A stretch of DNA of 64,000 bases from Pseudomonas extremaustralis (GCF_900102035.1 NZ_LT629689.1:2960001-3024000), one strand, 5' to 3'. Positions 38,237 through 48,133 are shown, numbered from the stretch's first letter. Numbers and translations are program-made. The notes: generated by a model not told the origin, from the sequence alone.

Positions 38237-39454
38237 TCATGCCTTTAGCATCGCCGCCCGCAATCGGGCGGCACTCGGCCGCTGGCAATTGAGCTGAACC
38301 TGCTCCAATCCCAGCCAGTTGGCCATTTGCCACAGGTTCGACGCCAGCGCCAGCATGCCCTCGTCATCCAGTCCCGGCTCTTCTTCATGCACCGCATGCA
38401 CCGCCAGGCGCCCGTTCGCGCGTTCGGCGCGCAAATCGATGCGCGCGGCAATACGCTCGTTGTGCAAAAACGGCAGCACGTAATAGCCATACACCCGCTT
38501 GTCTTGAGGGGTATAGATCTCCAACCGGTAGCGAAAATCGAACAGTCGCTCGGTACGGCTGCGCTCCCAGATCAAGGAATCGAACGGCGACAAGAGTGCA
38601 CTGGCCGCCACCTTGCGCGGCACTTTCGGCGTGGGCAGGCAGTACGCCGGAGACTTCCAGCCTTGTACCTGACAGGTCAGCAATTGCCCGTCCTCCACCA
38701 GTTCAGCCAAGCGATTACGGCTATCGACCGGGTCGAGACGGAAGTAATCACGCAAGTCTTTTTCGGTACCGACACCGAGTGCGGTGGCGCTGTGCAACAA
38801 CAAACCGCGCTGAGCCTCGGCTTCGCCCACGCTGGTTTGAAGGATGCCGCCGGGGATCACACGTTCCGGTAAATCGTAGAGACGCTCGAACCCGCGCCGA
38901 CCGGCAACGGTGACCAGGCCCGCGGCAAACAGCCATTCCAGCGCATGCTTTTCATCACTCCAGTCCCACCAGGGGCCGGCACGTTCCTCGCGGGTCGACA
39001 AACTGCCCGCGCCCACTGCGCCTTGCTGCTCGACAGTCTTCAGTACCCGCTGGATGATCGCCTGCTGCTCGCGGCCAAAACGCGCCATCTGCGCATAAAT
39101 GCCCTGCCCCTGCCGGGCCCGCGCCATGCGCCAGCGCATCAGCGGGTATAACGCCATCGGCAGCAGCGACGCTTCATGCCCCCAGTATTCGAACAACGAA
39201 CGCCGCCTCCCCTGGCTCCAGGCTGCCTGTTCAAGAAGCAATGGGGCGTAGTGGCCCAGGCGGGAAAACAGCGGCAGGTAATGGGAGCGCACCACGGCAT
39301 TGACCGAGTCGATCTGCAACACACCCAGGCGCTCGATCATGCGATTGAGGTGCGCAGCCTTGATCGACGCAGGCCCCTGGCGGCCGGAAAAACCCTGGGC
39401 CGCCAGGGCCATGCGTCGAGCTTGCTTGACGGAAAACGACAGGTCGGCGGGCAT
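38237..39454 (-). CDS. YcaQ/AlkX-type DNA glycosylase (winged-helix, interstrand crosslink repair)
   Basis: 405 aa of the HTH_42/DUF1006 family. The catalytic motif of the YcaQ branch is present as QID in RLGVLQIDSVNAVVRSHYLPLFSRLG; other landmarks are LFEYWGHEASLLP and YYVLPFLHNERIAARIDLR. E. coli YcaQ removes crosslinked or alkylated bases. Start ATG has GGAGCG upstream. It is convergent to the DAHP synthase gene. Confidence 0.88.
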   Translation of the reverse strand: MPADLSFSVKQARRMALAAQGFSGRQGPASIKAAHLNRMIERLGVLQIDSVNAVVRSHYLPLFSRLGHYAPLLLEQAAWSQGRRRSLFEYWGHEASLLPMALYPLMRWRMARARQGQGIYAQMARFGREQQAIIQRVLKTVEQQGAVGAGSLSTREERAGPWWDWSDEKHALEWLFAAGLVTVAGRRGFERLYDLPERVIPGGILQTSVGEAEAQRGLLLHSATALGVGTEKDLRDYFRLDPVDSRNRLAELVEDGQLLTCQVQGWKSPAYCLPTPKVPRKVAASALLSPFDSLIWERSRTERLFDFRYRLEIYTPQDKRVYGYYVLPFLHNERIAARIDLRAERANGRLAVHAVHEEEPGLDDEGMLALASNLWQMANWLGLEQVQLNCQRPSAARLRAAMLKA

Positions 39455-39633
39455 GAGACGCTCCTTGTGGACTCGCCGACTACCCTACTGCATCCAGGGT
39501 CATTTCTGCAGCGGGGCTTGTCAGAAATGCAGGCGGCGACCCTATTCGACGTCGCCGCGATTGAGCCAGGGGTGGATATCGACGATGACCTCACCCATGA
39601 CCGAATGCCGGGGCAAATACATCCTCGAAGGCT

Positions 39634-40383
39634 TCAGACTTTAAAGGTCAGCATCACCGCGCACACCACCAGGAAGCCGCAGAACAGGCCGCGCAATACG
39701 CGCTCCGGCAGCGCATGGGCGATTTTCACTCCCCAGCTGATACTGAGCAGGCCACCGACGGCCAGCGGCACGCCGATCATCCAATCGACTTCGTGGTGCC
39801 AGGCGTAGGTGACCAGGGTCACACCGGTGCTGGGCAGTGCCAGGGCCAGGGACAGTCCTTGGGCAACCACCTGAGTGGTGCCGAACACGCTGGTCAGCAC
39901 CGGCGTGGCGACGACCGCCCCACCGACGCCAAACAAACCGCCCATGGAACCGGAAACTGCGCCCAATACACCCAGCCACGGCCAGCCATAACGCATCTGC
40001 GCCGTCGGTGGCGCATTGCGCGTGAACATGCGCAACAGGTTGTAGGCCGACAGCGCCACCAGAAAGGCGATAAAACCGATACGCATCGCGCCAGCATCCA
40101 GGCCCACCGCCCAGATCGAGCCCAGCCAGGCGAACGTGAAGCCCATCGCCCCCAACGGCAGTGCGTGGCGCAGCTCGATGCGGTTGCGCTGGTGATAGCG
40201 CCACAAGGCCAGCATCACGTTCGGTACCACCATCACCAGCGCCGTGCCTTGGGCCAGTTGCTGGTCCAGGCCGAACACTACGCCGAGCACCGGGATCGCA
40301 ATCAACCCGCCACCAATGCCAAACAGCCCACCCACCGTGCCGAGGGCTGCGCCCAATACCAGGTACATCACTAAATCCAACAC
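39634..40383 (-). CDS. TauE/SafE-family sulfite/anion exporter
   Basis: 249 aa with about eight membrane helices. The two internal repeats GTVGGLFGIGGGLIAIPVL and SGSMGGLFGVGGAVVATPVL are typical of the family, which moves sulfite, sulfoacetate or related anions. The GTG start has GGAG 9 bases upstream; an ATG five codons later is possible. A LysR regulator is divergent 107 bases away, which suggests it controls this gene. The substrate cannot be told. Confidence 0.9.
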   Translation of the reverse strand: MLDLVMYLVLGAALGTVGGLFGIGGGLIAIPVLGVVFGLDQQLAQGTALVMVVPNVMLALWRYHQRNRIELRHALPLGAMGFTFAWLGSIWAVGLDAGAMRIGFIAFLVALSAYNLLRMFTRNAPPTAQMRYGWPWLGVLGAVSGSMGGLFGVGGAVVATPVLTSVFGTTQVVAQGLSLALALPSTGVTLVTYAWHHEVDWMIGVPLAVGGLLSISWGVKIAHALPERVLRGLFCGFLVVCAVMLTFKV

Positions 40384-40490
40384 TGCCCGTCACTCCACAA
40401 TCCAGGGCTTGCATGCTACGCAGTCGAACCTGGCGCGGAAACGCACAGCAACGCACAATGGCTGTGCCAATCTCGCATAAGCACCCATCG

Positions 40491-41441
40491 ATGAACCCCA
40501 ATACCCTGACCGATCAACTGAGCCTGTTTCTCGATGTACTGGAAACCGGCAGTTTTTCCGCCGCCGCCCGACGCCATCCACTGACGCCCTCGGCGGTGGC
40601 GCGACGCATCGACAGCCTGGAAAGCTCGGTGGGCAGCCGTTTATTCCAGCGCAGCACCCATGCCGTGGTGCCGACCCCGGCGGGCCTGGCTTTCGCCGAG
40701 CGGGCGCGGCGGATTGTCAGCGAGTTGCAATTGGCGCGGGCCGAAGCGGTGTCCCTGAGCCATGCGCCGGAGGGGCTGATTCGCGTGGATGCACCGGCGG
40801 CGTTTGGTCGACGCCATCTGGCGCCGGTGATCGCCGACTTCCTGAATGTGTATCCGGGGCTGGATGTGCACCTGCATCTGATCGACAGCTTTGTCGATAT
40901 GCAGGGCGCGCACCTGGGCAAGGTCGACCTGGTGTTGCGCGCCGGGCATATCGTCGACACCCGGCTGATTGCCACGCCACTGGCCCGTATCGTGCGCATT
41001 GCCTGCGCCAGTCCGGCGTATCTGAAAAGTCGTGGCACCCCGACGCATCCGCGTGAACTCAGCGAGCATGACGGTCTGGACTGGGATGGCCTGGCGCCCA
41101 TGTTCGCCTGGCGCTTCGAGCTGGACGGGCGCCGTGCCACCTATCGTCCGCAGCGTATCCGCATGAGCGCTAACAATGCCGAAGCACTGCTGTCCGGCGC
41201 CCTTGCCGGGCTGGGTATCGCCCATCTACCCACCTGGCTGGTCAGTGAATACCTGGTGCGCGGCGAACTGTTGCCGCTGTTTTGCGAAGACGGCTTGCCC
41301 AGCCCGGAGACCGCCGGCATCTATGCCTTGCGCCTGGAACAACAGCCCAACGCCCGCAGCCGGTTGCTGCTGGAATACCTCAAATCCCGTTTCAGCCCCA
41401 TACCGCCCTGGGATCTGGCGTTGCAAAGCGGGTTAGTCTGA
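40491..41441 (+). CDS. LysR-family transcriptional regulator
   Basis: 316 aa. N-terminal helix-turn-helix (LSLFLDVLETGSFSAAARRHPLTPSAVARRIDSLE, residues 9-43) and C-terminal effector-binding domain (GLIRVDAPAAFGRRHLAPVI onward), placing it in the CrgA-like LysR group. It is divergent from the TauE/SafE gene, the normal LysR-target arrangement. There is no strong ribosome site; longer in-frame frames upstream run through the intergenic region. Confidence 0.9.
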   Translation: MNPNTLTDQLSLFLDVLETGSFSAAARRHPLTPSAVARRIDSLESSVGSRLFQRSTHAVVPTPAGLAFAERARRIVSELQLARAEAVSLSHAPEGLIRVDAPAAFGRRHLAPVIADFLNVYPGLDVHLHLIDSFVDMQGAHLGKVDLVLRAGHIVDTRLIATPLARIVRIACASPAYLKSRGTPTHPRELSEHDGLDWDGLAPMFAWRFELDGRRATYRPQRIRMSANNAEALLSGALAGLGIAHLPTWLVSEYLVRGELLPLFCEDGLPSPETAGIYALRLEQQPNARSRLLLEYLKSRFSPIPPWDLALQSGLV

Positions 41442-41467
41442 CCGCCCGGACAGAATTATCTGGCGCA

Positions 41468-41481
41468 TTAAAGATTTGCCC
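41468..41481 (+). promoter_or_regulatory. Degenerate OhrR-type site upstream of ohrR
   Basis: TTAAAGATTTGCCC matches 11 of 14 positions of the element CTAAACATT(A/T)GCGC found twice before ohr. It lies 40 bases before the ohrR start, so autoregulation is likely. Confidence 0.45.
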
Positions 41482-41521
41482 GCTAGATTCCAGCCCAGAC
41501 ACGCTTTTTTCGAGGCACACC

Positions 41522-41974
41522 ATGCGCAAAAATCCTGATCCTTGCGAATCCCTGATGCTGGACAACCAGCTGTGCTTCGCCCTGCACTCCACGTCACTGC
41601 TGATGACCAAGGTCTACAAGCCACTCCTGCAAGCCCTTGGCCTGACCTACCCGCAATACCTGGCCATGATGGTGTTGTGGGAAGAGGACGGTTTGACCGT
41701 CGGCGAAATCAGCAGCCGCCTGCTGACCGATCCGGGCTCCCTCACGCCATTGCTCAAGCGCCTGGAAGCCGAAGGCTTGCTCAGCCGCACCCGCAGCCGT
41801 GAAGACGAACGTGTCGTAGTGGTGGAGTTGACCGACGCCGGCCGCGCTTTGCAGGACAAGGCCATAGGTATTCCACAGTGCATCCTCGGCGCCAGCGGTC
41901 TGCAACTGGAGCAGCTGCGCAAGCTGCAGGCCGACCTGCTTGTGTTGCGGGGCAACCTGCAGAACGCAATCTAA
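41522..41974 (+). CDS. ohrR: OhrR organic-hydroperoxide-sensing MarR repressor
   Basis: 150 aa. The reactive cysteine is C18 in LMLDNQLCFALHS, with the conserved tyrosine pair in [14 protein letters not shown]; a second cysteine, C120, could form a disulphide as in two-Cys OhrR proteins. Winged helix near [25 protein letters not shown]. It lies 176 bases before ohr on the same strand, as in many proteobacteria. Confidence 0.94.
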   Translation: MRKNPDPCESLMLDNQLCFALHSTSLLMTKVYKPLLQALGLTYPQYLAMMVLWEEDGLTVGEISSRLLTDPGSLTPLLKRLEAEGLLSRTRSREDERVVVVELTDAGRALQDKAIGIPQCILGASGLQLEQLRKLQADLLVLRGNLQNAI

Positions 41975-41998
41975 AACACCACAAAACACTCAACATGC

Positions 41999-42020
41999 GG
42001 GAGGGGGCTTGCTCCCTCCC
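41999..42020. repeat. REP-like hairpin between ohrR and ohr
   Basis: GGGAGGGGG and CCCTCCC arms around CTTGCT. It probably limits read-through from ohrR into the ohr promoter region. Confidence 0.65.
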
Positions 42021-42060
42021 ATATTGGTTTCTAGCGGTTCAAAAAATATTTGTAAATTTA

Positions 42061-42089
42061 TCTTGCGCACTAAACATTAGCGCTATACA
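42061..42089 (+). promoter_or_regulatory. ohr promoter
   Basis: TCTTGC (42061-42066) and TATACA (42084-42089) are spaced 17 bases apart and lie about 60 bases before the ohr start. One copy of the OhrR-type element (42070-42083) fills the spacer exactly. Confidence 0.6.
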
Positions 42090-42125
42090 TTCGCCTCACC
42101 AACTACTTAGCGCGCAAATGTTTAG
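42070..42125 (+). promoter_or_regulatory. Pair of inverted OhrR-type operator elements before ohr
   Basis: CTAAACATTAGCGC at 42070-42083 on the plus strand and CTAAACATTTGCGC on the minus strand (42125-42112) differ at one base. The second overlaps a perfect palindrome TTTAGCGCTAAA at 42121-42132. The first lies between -35 and -10, the second just downstream of the start site, a geometry for tight repression. The sequence differs from the CAATT-type operator before gpx. Confidence 0.65.
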
Positions 42126-42150
42126 CGCTAAAACTCAAGAGGACGACACC

Positions 42151-42570
42151 ATGCAAACGCTCTATACCGCAGTAGCCACCGCCACCGGCGGCCGTGATGG
42201 TCGTGCTGTTTCCAGCGACAACATTCTCGATGTCAAACTTGCCACCCCTAAAGAATTGGGCGGTGCCGGCGGCCAGGCCACCAACCCTGAACAACTGTTC
42301 GCCGCCGGCTACTCGGCCTGCTTTATCGGCGCACTGAAATTCGTCGCCAGCCAGACCAAACGCAAGATCCCGGATGACGCCTCGATCACGGCCCATGTCG
42401 GCATCGGCCAGATCCCCGGCGGTTTCGGCCTGGACATCGACCTGCACATCAGCCTGCCGGGCCTGGCTCAGGACGATGCGCAAAGCCTGGTCGACGCGGC
42501 TCACCAAGTCTGCCCGTACTCCAACGCCACCCGTGGCAATGTCGATGTGCGCCTGCACGTAACCGTCTAA
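42151..42570 (+). CDS. ohr: Organic hydroperoxide resistance protein Ohr
   Basis: 139 aa thiol peroxidase that reduces fatty-acid and other organic peroxides using lipoylated proteins. Catalytic C57 (AAGYSACFIGAL) and resolving C121 (HQVCPYSNATRGN) are present, with the active-site arginine in GGRDGRAVSSD. AAGAGGA precedes the ATG. Followed after 30 bases by an esterase gene. Confidence 0.96.
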   Translation: MQTLYTAVATATGGRDGRAVSSDNILDVKLATPKELGGAGGQATNPEQLFAAGYSACFIGALKFVASQTKRKIPDDASITAHVGIGQIPGGFGLDIDLHISLPGLAQDDAQSLVDAAHQVCPYSNATRGNVDVRLHVTV

Positions 42571-42600
42571 TCACCGTCGCTGTCACTGGAGGAGAAGAAC

Positions 42601-43617
42601 ATGAACACATTGGCCAAAGCACTGACCGGTAGCCTGCTCGCCCTGTCCATCAGCCACGCCTTCGCCGCGACAGGCGATGTCGAGCACACCACCCAGACCT
42701 TCCTGGATGTGTTGAACGCCGGTACCGGCAAGCCGCTGGAGCAACTGGCGCCCAAGGACGCCCGTGCGGTACTCAGCGGCGCCCAGGCAGGTGTGAAGTT
42801 GACCTTGCCCAAGGCGGATGTCAGCCAGAAGACCATCCAGGTCGATGGCCAGCCGCTGGACCTGACCATCGTGCGGCCAGCCGGGGTCAAAGGCACATTG
42901 CCGGTGTTCATGTTCTTCCACGGCGGCGGTTGGGTGCTGGGGGATTACCCCACCCATGAACGGTTGGTGCGAGACCTGGTGGTGGGTTCGGGTGCAGTGG
43001 CGGTGTTCGTCAACTACACGCCATCACCGGAAGCGCATTATCCGGTGGCCATCAATCAGGCCTACGGTGCAACGAAGTGGGTGGCCGAGCACGGCAAAGA
43101 GATCAACGTCGACGGCAAGCGCCTGGCGGTCGCAGGCAACAGCGTCGGCGGCAATATGGCGGCGGTGGTCAGCCTGATGGCCAAGGACAAGGGCACACCG
43201 GCGATCAAGTTCCAGTTGCTGCTGTGGCCGGTGACCGACGCCAACTTCAACACCAGTTCCTACAACCAGTACGCCGAAGGACACTTCCTCACCAAGAACA
43301 TGATGAAGTGGTTCTGGGACAACTACACCACCGACGCCCACCAGCGCGCCGAGATCTACGCCTCGCCGCTGCGCGCCACCACGGATCAGCTCAAGGGCTT
43401 GCCGCCCGCGCTGATTCAGACTGCCGACGCCGATGTGTTGCGCGATGAAGGCGAAGCCTATGGGCGCAAGCTGGATCAAGCCGGTGTGCCGGTAACGGCA
43501 GTACGCTACAACGGCATGATCCACGACTACGGTTTGCTCAACGTGGTCAGCCAGGTGCCGGCGGTACGTTCGGCCTTGCTGCAAGCCTCGGATGAGCTCA
43601 AGCAGCACCTCAAGTAA
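42601..43617 (+). CDS. Secreted alpha/beta hydrolase (HSL-type esterase)
   Basis: 338 aa with a signal peptide (MNTLAKALTGSLLALSISHAFA, cleavage after AFA). Oxyanion-hole motif FFHGGGWVLGDY, nucleophile serine in VAGNSVGGNMA, aspartate in QTADADVLRDEGE and histidine in NGMIHDYGLLN: the hormone-sensitive-lipase family triad. Possibly acts on oxidised lipid esters because it follows ohr in the same operon; this is inference. GGAGGAGAAG precedes the start. Confidence 0.9.
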   Translation: MNTLAKALTGSLLALSISHAFAATGDVEHTTQTFLDVLNAGTGKPLEQLAPKDARAVLSGAQAGVKLTLPKADVSQKTIQVDGQPLDLTIVRPAGVKGTLPVFMFFHGGGWVLGDYPTHERLVRDLVVGSGAVAVFVNYTPSPEAHYPVAINQAYGATKWVAEHGKEINVDGKRLAVAGNSVGGNMAAVVSLMAKDKGTPAIKFQLLLWPVTDANFNTSSYNQYAEGHFLTKNMMKWFWDNYTTDAHQRAEIYASPLRATTDQLKGLPPALIQTADADVLRDEGEAYGRKLDQAGVPVTAVRYNGMIHDYGLLNVVSQVPAVRSALLQASDELKQHLK

Positions 43618-43633
43618 CCCGTAGACGCCCATG

Positions 43634-43664
43634 AAAAAGCCCGACTCAAGGTCGGGCTTTTTTT
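43634..43664. terminator. Bidirectional terminator between the esterase gene and efp
   Basis: A5, then arms GCCCGACT and GGTCGGGC, then T7. It serves both convergent units. Confidence 0.93.
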
Positions 43665-43683
43665 CGTATCGGCGAGGCCAGAA

Positions 43684-44256
43684 TTACTTCTTGGCGCGAC
43701 CTTTGTACGAACCACCTTCGCGGGTGTCGATCTCGATCATGTCGTCGATTTCGATGAAATCGGCCACTTGCAGCTCGGTACCGTTAGCCAGCTTGGCAGG
43801 CTTCATGACCTTGCCCGAAGTGTCGCCGCGAGCGGAACCTTCGGTGTAGGCAACCTTACGCACGATGGTGGTCGGCAGCTCTACGGAAACCAGACGGTCT
43901 TCGAAGAAAATAGCTTCGCAGACGTCTTCCATACCTTCTTCAACGAACGGCAGAACGGCTTCGATATCTTCAGCGTTCAGCTCGTACATGGTGTAGTCGG
44001 TGGTGTCCATGAACGTGTAAGCGTCGCCGCTGATGAAGGACAGAGTCGCTTCTTTACGATCGAGGATCACGTCGTCCAGCTTGTCATCGGCGCTGTAAAC
44101 AGTTTCGGTCTTGTAACCGGTCAGCAGGTTTTTCAGCTTGGTCTTCATGATCGCGCTGTTACGGCCCGACTTGGTGAACTCAGCTTTCTGAACCAACCAA
44201 GGATCGTTGTCGATACGGATCACCATACCGGGTTTCAGTTCTTTACCAGTTTTCAT
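43684..44256 (-). CDS. efp: Translation elongation factor P
   Basis: 190 aa three-domain factor that relieves ribosome stalling at polyproline. The residue at the tip of domain I is arginine, R32 in [10 protein letters not shown], not the lysine modified by EpmA. This is the arginine type that is rhamnosylated by EarP, and earP lies immediately upstream on the same strand with a 49-base gap. The C-terminus ([17 protein letters not shown]) is complete. Confidence 0.97.
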   Translation of the reverse strand: MKTGKELKPGMVIRIDNDPWLVQKAEFTKSGRNSAIMKTKLKNLLTGYKTETVYSADDKLDDVILDRKEATLSFISGDAYTFMDTTDYTMYELNAEDIEAVLPFVEEGMEDVCEAIFFEDRLVSVELPTTIVRKVAYTEGSARGDTSGKVMKPAKLANGTELQVADFIEIDDMIEIDTREGGSYKGRAKK

Positions 44257-44305
44257 TGCAGATATCCGAAATTTGGATGGGGTTTACAAAAATCAAGGTC
44301 GCGTA

Positions 44306-45439
44306 TCATATCCAACTTTCATAAAACTGTACCAGCGCCGTCGCAAGATCGGCCTGCAAGCCTTGTTCCAGACACCACCTCTCGGCGTGCGCAAGTACCT
44401 CAGGCCAGTGTTCCATGAGCATTTTCCACGGTTGGGCCATATCGCCCTCAGTGTTCCAGGCTTGCCAGAGCGAGACCAGGGCTGCCCTCGCAGCGGGCGA
44501 CAAGGCCGCCGTATACAGCTCCAGGAACGCGTCGAGTTTGTCGAGGTGGATGTCTTCGTCCTGGCGATAGATGTGCCACAACAGCGGCCGCCCGGCCCAC
44601 TGGGCACGCACGAACGAGTCTTCGCCGCGCACGGCGTTGAAGTCGCAGCACCACAGAAGACGGTCATATTGCTCCTGGCGCACGAACGGCAGCACCTGCA
44701 CGGTCAGGGCTTGACGCTGATGCACAGCCCCCGCCGCCAGGCCTTCCACACCGAGCCAGCGCGCCACATCGCCGAGAATGCGCCCTTCCGGCACCAATAG
44801 ATGAGTGGCACGCCCGTCCGTCGACAACACATCCAACCAACGGGCCAGGCCGGCATTTTCATAGGCGAACAGCGAGATCAGCCGCGCACCGGCCAGCGGA
44901 AATACGCCCAGGCCCTGCAGGAAATGTTGCTGCGCGGCGACATCCTGCTGAAACGCATGACGCTGTTCCAGTAACCCAGCTTCGCGCAGCAGGCCGCCGG
45001 TGCCAGGGCGGAACCCTGGGAAAAAGAAGTACTTCTGGACCCCCTTGAACTTCACCGAGGGCAGACGGTGACAGCCCACCACCCATTCTTCGGCACTCAG
45101 GTAATCCAAGTTCATCCACAACGGTGTGCGCTGGCGCTCGGCCATGGCCTCCATATAGTCGGGCGGCAACTGACAGGCGAACGCGGCAATCACCACATCC
45201 GCCGCTGGCGCCGCCACCCATTCGGACGGCCAATGGCGCACGTCGACACCCTCTTGCCATTGCTGGGCCAGGTGCACATCGATATCGGGGCACATGCGCT
45301 CGAAGGCCCGTAGGTCATCGACCCACAAGCGCACGTCACAGGCGTGCTCCACTACCAATTGCCGGGCCAGGCGCCAGGTCACGCCGATGTCGCCATAGTT
45401 ATCAACGACGCTGCAAAAAATATCCCAGCGGGCTTTCAT
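44306..45439 (-). CDS. earP: EF-P arginine rhamnosyltransferase EarP
   Basis: 377 aa GT-B inverting glycosyltransferase that puts rhamnose from dTDP-rhamnose on Arg32 of EF-P. The N-terminal motif WDIFCSVVDNYGDIGVTWRLARQL holds the catalytic-region aspartates D13 and D17, the same numbers as in the characterised Pseudomonas enzymes; this supports the MKARWDIF start over an ATG four codons upstream. The C-terminal nucleotide-sugar site CCDFNAVRGEDSFVRAQWAGRP is present. Paired with efp. Confidence 0.95.
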   Translation of the reverse strand: MKARWDIFCSVVDNYGDIGVTWRLARQLVVEHACDVRLWVDDLRAFERMCPDIDVHLAQQWQEGVDVRHWPSEWVAAPAADVVIAAFACQLPPDYMEAMAERQRTPLWMNLDYLSAEEWVVGCHRLPSVKFKGVQKYFFFPGFRPGTGGLLREAGLLEQRHAFQQDVAAQQHFLQGLGVFPLAGARLISLFAYENAGLARWLDVLSTDGRATHLLVPEGRILGDVARWLGVEGLAAGAVHQRQALTVQVLPFVRQEQYDRLLWCCDFNAVRGEDSFVRAQWAGRPLLWHIYRQDEDIHLDKLDAFLELYTAALSPAARAALVSLWQAWNTEGDMAQPWKMLMEHWPEVLAHAERWCLEQGLQADLATALVQFYESWI

Positions 45440-45572
45440 TCCGGGCTCCAACGCTCAAAGGCTCGATTGTCCGCATAAACGCGCCGATGCAGAAGGCTTG
45501 ATCGCGATTATTCTTCACGGCGGCTGTGCGACAATCGCCACCCCGCCACAAAATGCCTGCCAGGAGGCCACC

Positions 45573-45941
45573 ATGTCTGATCGTCCGCTGTCGCTGCCAA
45601 AGCTCACACTCGCCATCGCCTTGGGCCTGTGGCTGGGGTTCATCGCCATTGCCCTGAGCACCTGGCTGGCATCGCGCTACCTGTTCCCGCAAAGCCTGGC
45701 CCCCGTAGCCCAGGCGGTTCAGCAACTGGGCAAGCCGGCTATTGTGGCGCCCGAACCGCCGAACCGCATGTTCGAGCAGTACCAGGAAAACCTTCGCAAG
45801 CAGGAACAACAGCAAGCCCTGGACCAGGCACGCAACAACGCACGCAACCTGTCCAACCCCAAATGTCAGTTCTGGCTGCAACAGGACCAGAACGCGCCCA
45901 CTGAAAAGACTCGGGCCAATGTCCTGCAATTCTGCGATTGA
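45573..45941 (+). CDS. Hypothetical single-pass membrane protein, 122 aa
   Basis: A membrane helix at about residues 12-32 (LTLAIALGLWLGFIAIALSTWLA region) is followed by a hydrophilic, Gln/Asn-rich helix (FEQYQENLRKQEQQQALDQA) and two cysteines near the C-terminus (PKCQFW and LQFCD), which could form a disulphide in the periplasm. Family not recognised. The start MSDRPLSLPK has CAGGAGG upstream. Coupled with the next gene by a TGATG overlap. Confidence 0.82.
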   Translation: MSDRPLSLPKLTLAIALGLWLGFIAIALSTWLASRYLFPQSLAPVAQAVQQLGKPAIVAPEPPNRMFEQYQENLRKQEQQQALDQARNNARNLSNPKCQFWLQQDQNAPTEKTRANVLQFCD

Positions 45942-46429
45942 TGACCATGAATAAACACGCCGTTCTCCAATTGATCCTGGAAAAACTCGCCGCCGACCTC
46001 GATATCGCCCAACGCGCCGCGCAGACCGCCTACGAAACCGCGACCCACGAAGAAAATATCGCCGAGAACAAATACGACACCCTGGGGCTCGAGGCCTCTT
46101 ACCTGGCGGCGGGGCAGGCCAAGCGGGTCGAGGAAATCAAGCAAGCGCTGGCGCTGTGCCAGAACCTGCAACTGCGTGCCTACGATGAGCAACGGGGAAT
46201 AGAAGTCGGCGCGCTACTGGGCCTGGAAGACGAGAACGGTCGCCAGCAATGGCTGTTCCTGGCACCGGATGCGGCGGGATTGAAAGTGGACGTGGTCGGC
46301 CAACCGGTCACCGTCATCACCCCGCGCTCGCCCATGGGCAAAAGCCTGCTGGGCAAGTTCGAAGGTGATGAGGTGGAGATTCTGGTGGCCGGCGCTCGGC
46401 AACTGTTTACGGTGACCGAGGCCAAATAA
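45941..46429 (+). CDS. GreA/GreB C-terminal-domain-like protein
   Basis: 162 aa. The N-terminal half is a charged helix region (EKLAADLDIAQRAAQTAYETATHEENIAENKYDT) and the second half resembles the GreA/GreB FKBP-like domain, with ITPRSPMGKSLLGKFEGDEVEI close to its end. It lacks the clear secretion-channel coiled-coil acidic tip of GreA, so it may bind RNA polymerase without cleavage activity, or be a Rnk-like factor. ATG at 45947 is an alternative start. Confidence 0.78.
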   Translation: MTMNKHAVLQLILEKLAADLDIAQRAAQTAYETATHEENIAENKYDTLGLEASYLAAGQAKRVEEIKQALALCQNLQLRAYDEQRGIEVGALLGLEDENGRQQWLFLAPDAAGLKVDVVGQPVTVITPRSPMGKSLLGKFEGDEVEILVAGARQLFTVTEAK

Positions 46430-46435
46430 GGCGTG

Positions 46436-46533
46436 GTAGGAGTGGAGCTTACTGACGAAAAACCTGAGCGCGCGTGTTGAACCGCAAGCACGGCGTTATC
46501 GTTGAAGTTCTTCGCGAGCAAGCTCGCTCCTAC
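46436..46533. repeat. Paired REP element (left arm degenerate)
   Basis: GTAGGAGTGGAGCTTACTGACGAA at the left and the intact right unit with CGTTGAAGTTCTTCGCGAGCAAGC and GCTCCTAC. The layout matches the pair at 35866-35963. It lies between the GreAB-like gene and the convergent cysB. Confidence 0.8.
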
Positions 46534-46553
46534 AATGGATCGGGTTCATTCAC

Positions 46554-47537
<984 letters not shown>

Positions 47538-47632
47538 TCAAAGCAAATAGACGCCACGGGTATCAGCGACGGTATATAACTATATTAAAGGTTCGACGGA
47601 TAAATCTAGAACTTTTTATCGTTTTCTACCCG

Positions 47633-48133
47633 TCACACGTCATCACTGCGTCGACGCTGTAACGAAGGCACCAGGTAAACCGGCACGGTAGACAACTGCA
47701 GCACCCGTGCAGCGGTTCGCCCAAGCGGCGTGGAGGCCCCGGTTGCATGGCTATGACTGCCGACGATCAGCAGGTCGACGGACAATCTGCGCAACTGGTC
47801 GAGTATCACTTCGCACGGGTCCCCCTGGATCACCCGTACCGAGCGAATCAACTTCAGATCCTGCTCGCCATCCCCCAATTCCTCGCGAAAACTGTCCAGC
47901 ACCCGCTGCTCGATCGTCGCCATCACGGTGCTCAGTCCCTGGTTTTGCCATTCATTCAGGGCCTTTTCATCAAGGTAGCTCTGCAACACCGATTCGGCGA
48001 ACAGCCCGATGGGCTCGACCACATGAATCACATACAGATCAGCCTTGAACGTTCGCGCCAGCGCCAGTGCATGTTGCATCACATAAGGCGCATACAGACC
48101 GAGGTCCGTGGCGTACAGCATCGAACGAATCAT
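47633..48133 (-). CDS. Universal stress protein (UspA family)
   Basis: 166 aa. Opens MIRSMLYATDLGLYAPYVMQHALALA and ends with the ATP-binding type loop GSHSHATGASTPLGRTAARVLQLSTVPVYLVP, close to G-2X-G-9X-G(S/T). One Usp domain. AGGAGG precedes the start. The preceding and following genes are unrelated, so the role is a general stress one by family. Confidence 0.92.
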   Translation of the reverse strand: MIRSMLYATDLGLYAPYVMQHALALARTFKADLYVIHVVEPIGLFAESVLQSYLDEKALNEWQNQGLSTVMATIEQRVLDSFREELGDGEQDLKLIRSVRVIQGDPCEVILDQLRRLSVDLLIVGSHSHATGASTPLGRTAARVLQLSTVPVYLVPSLQRRRSDDV

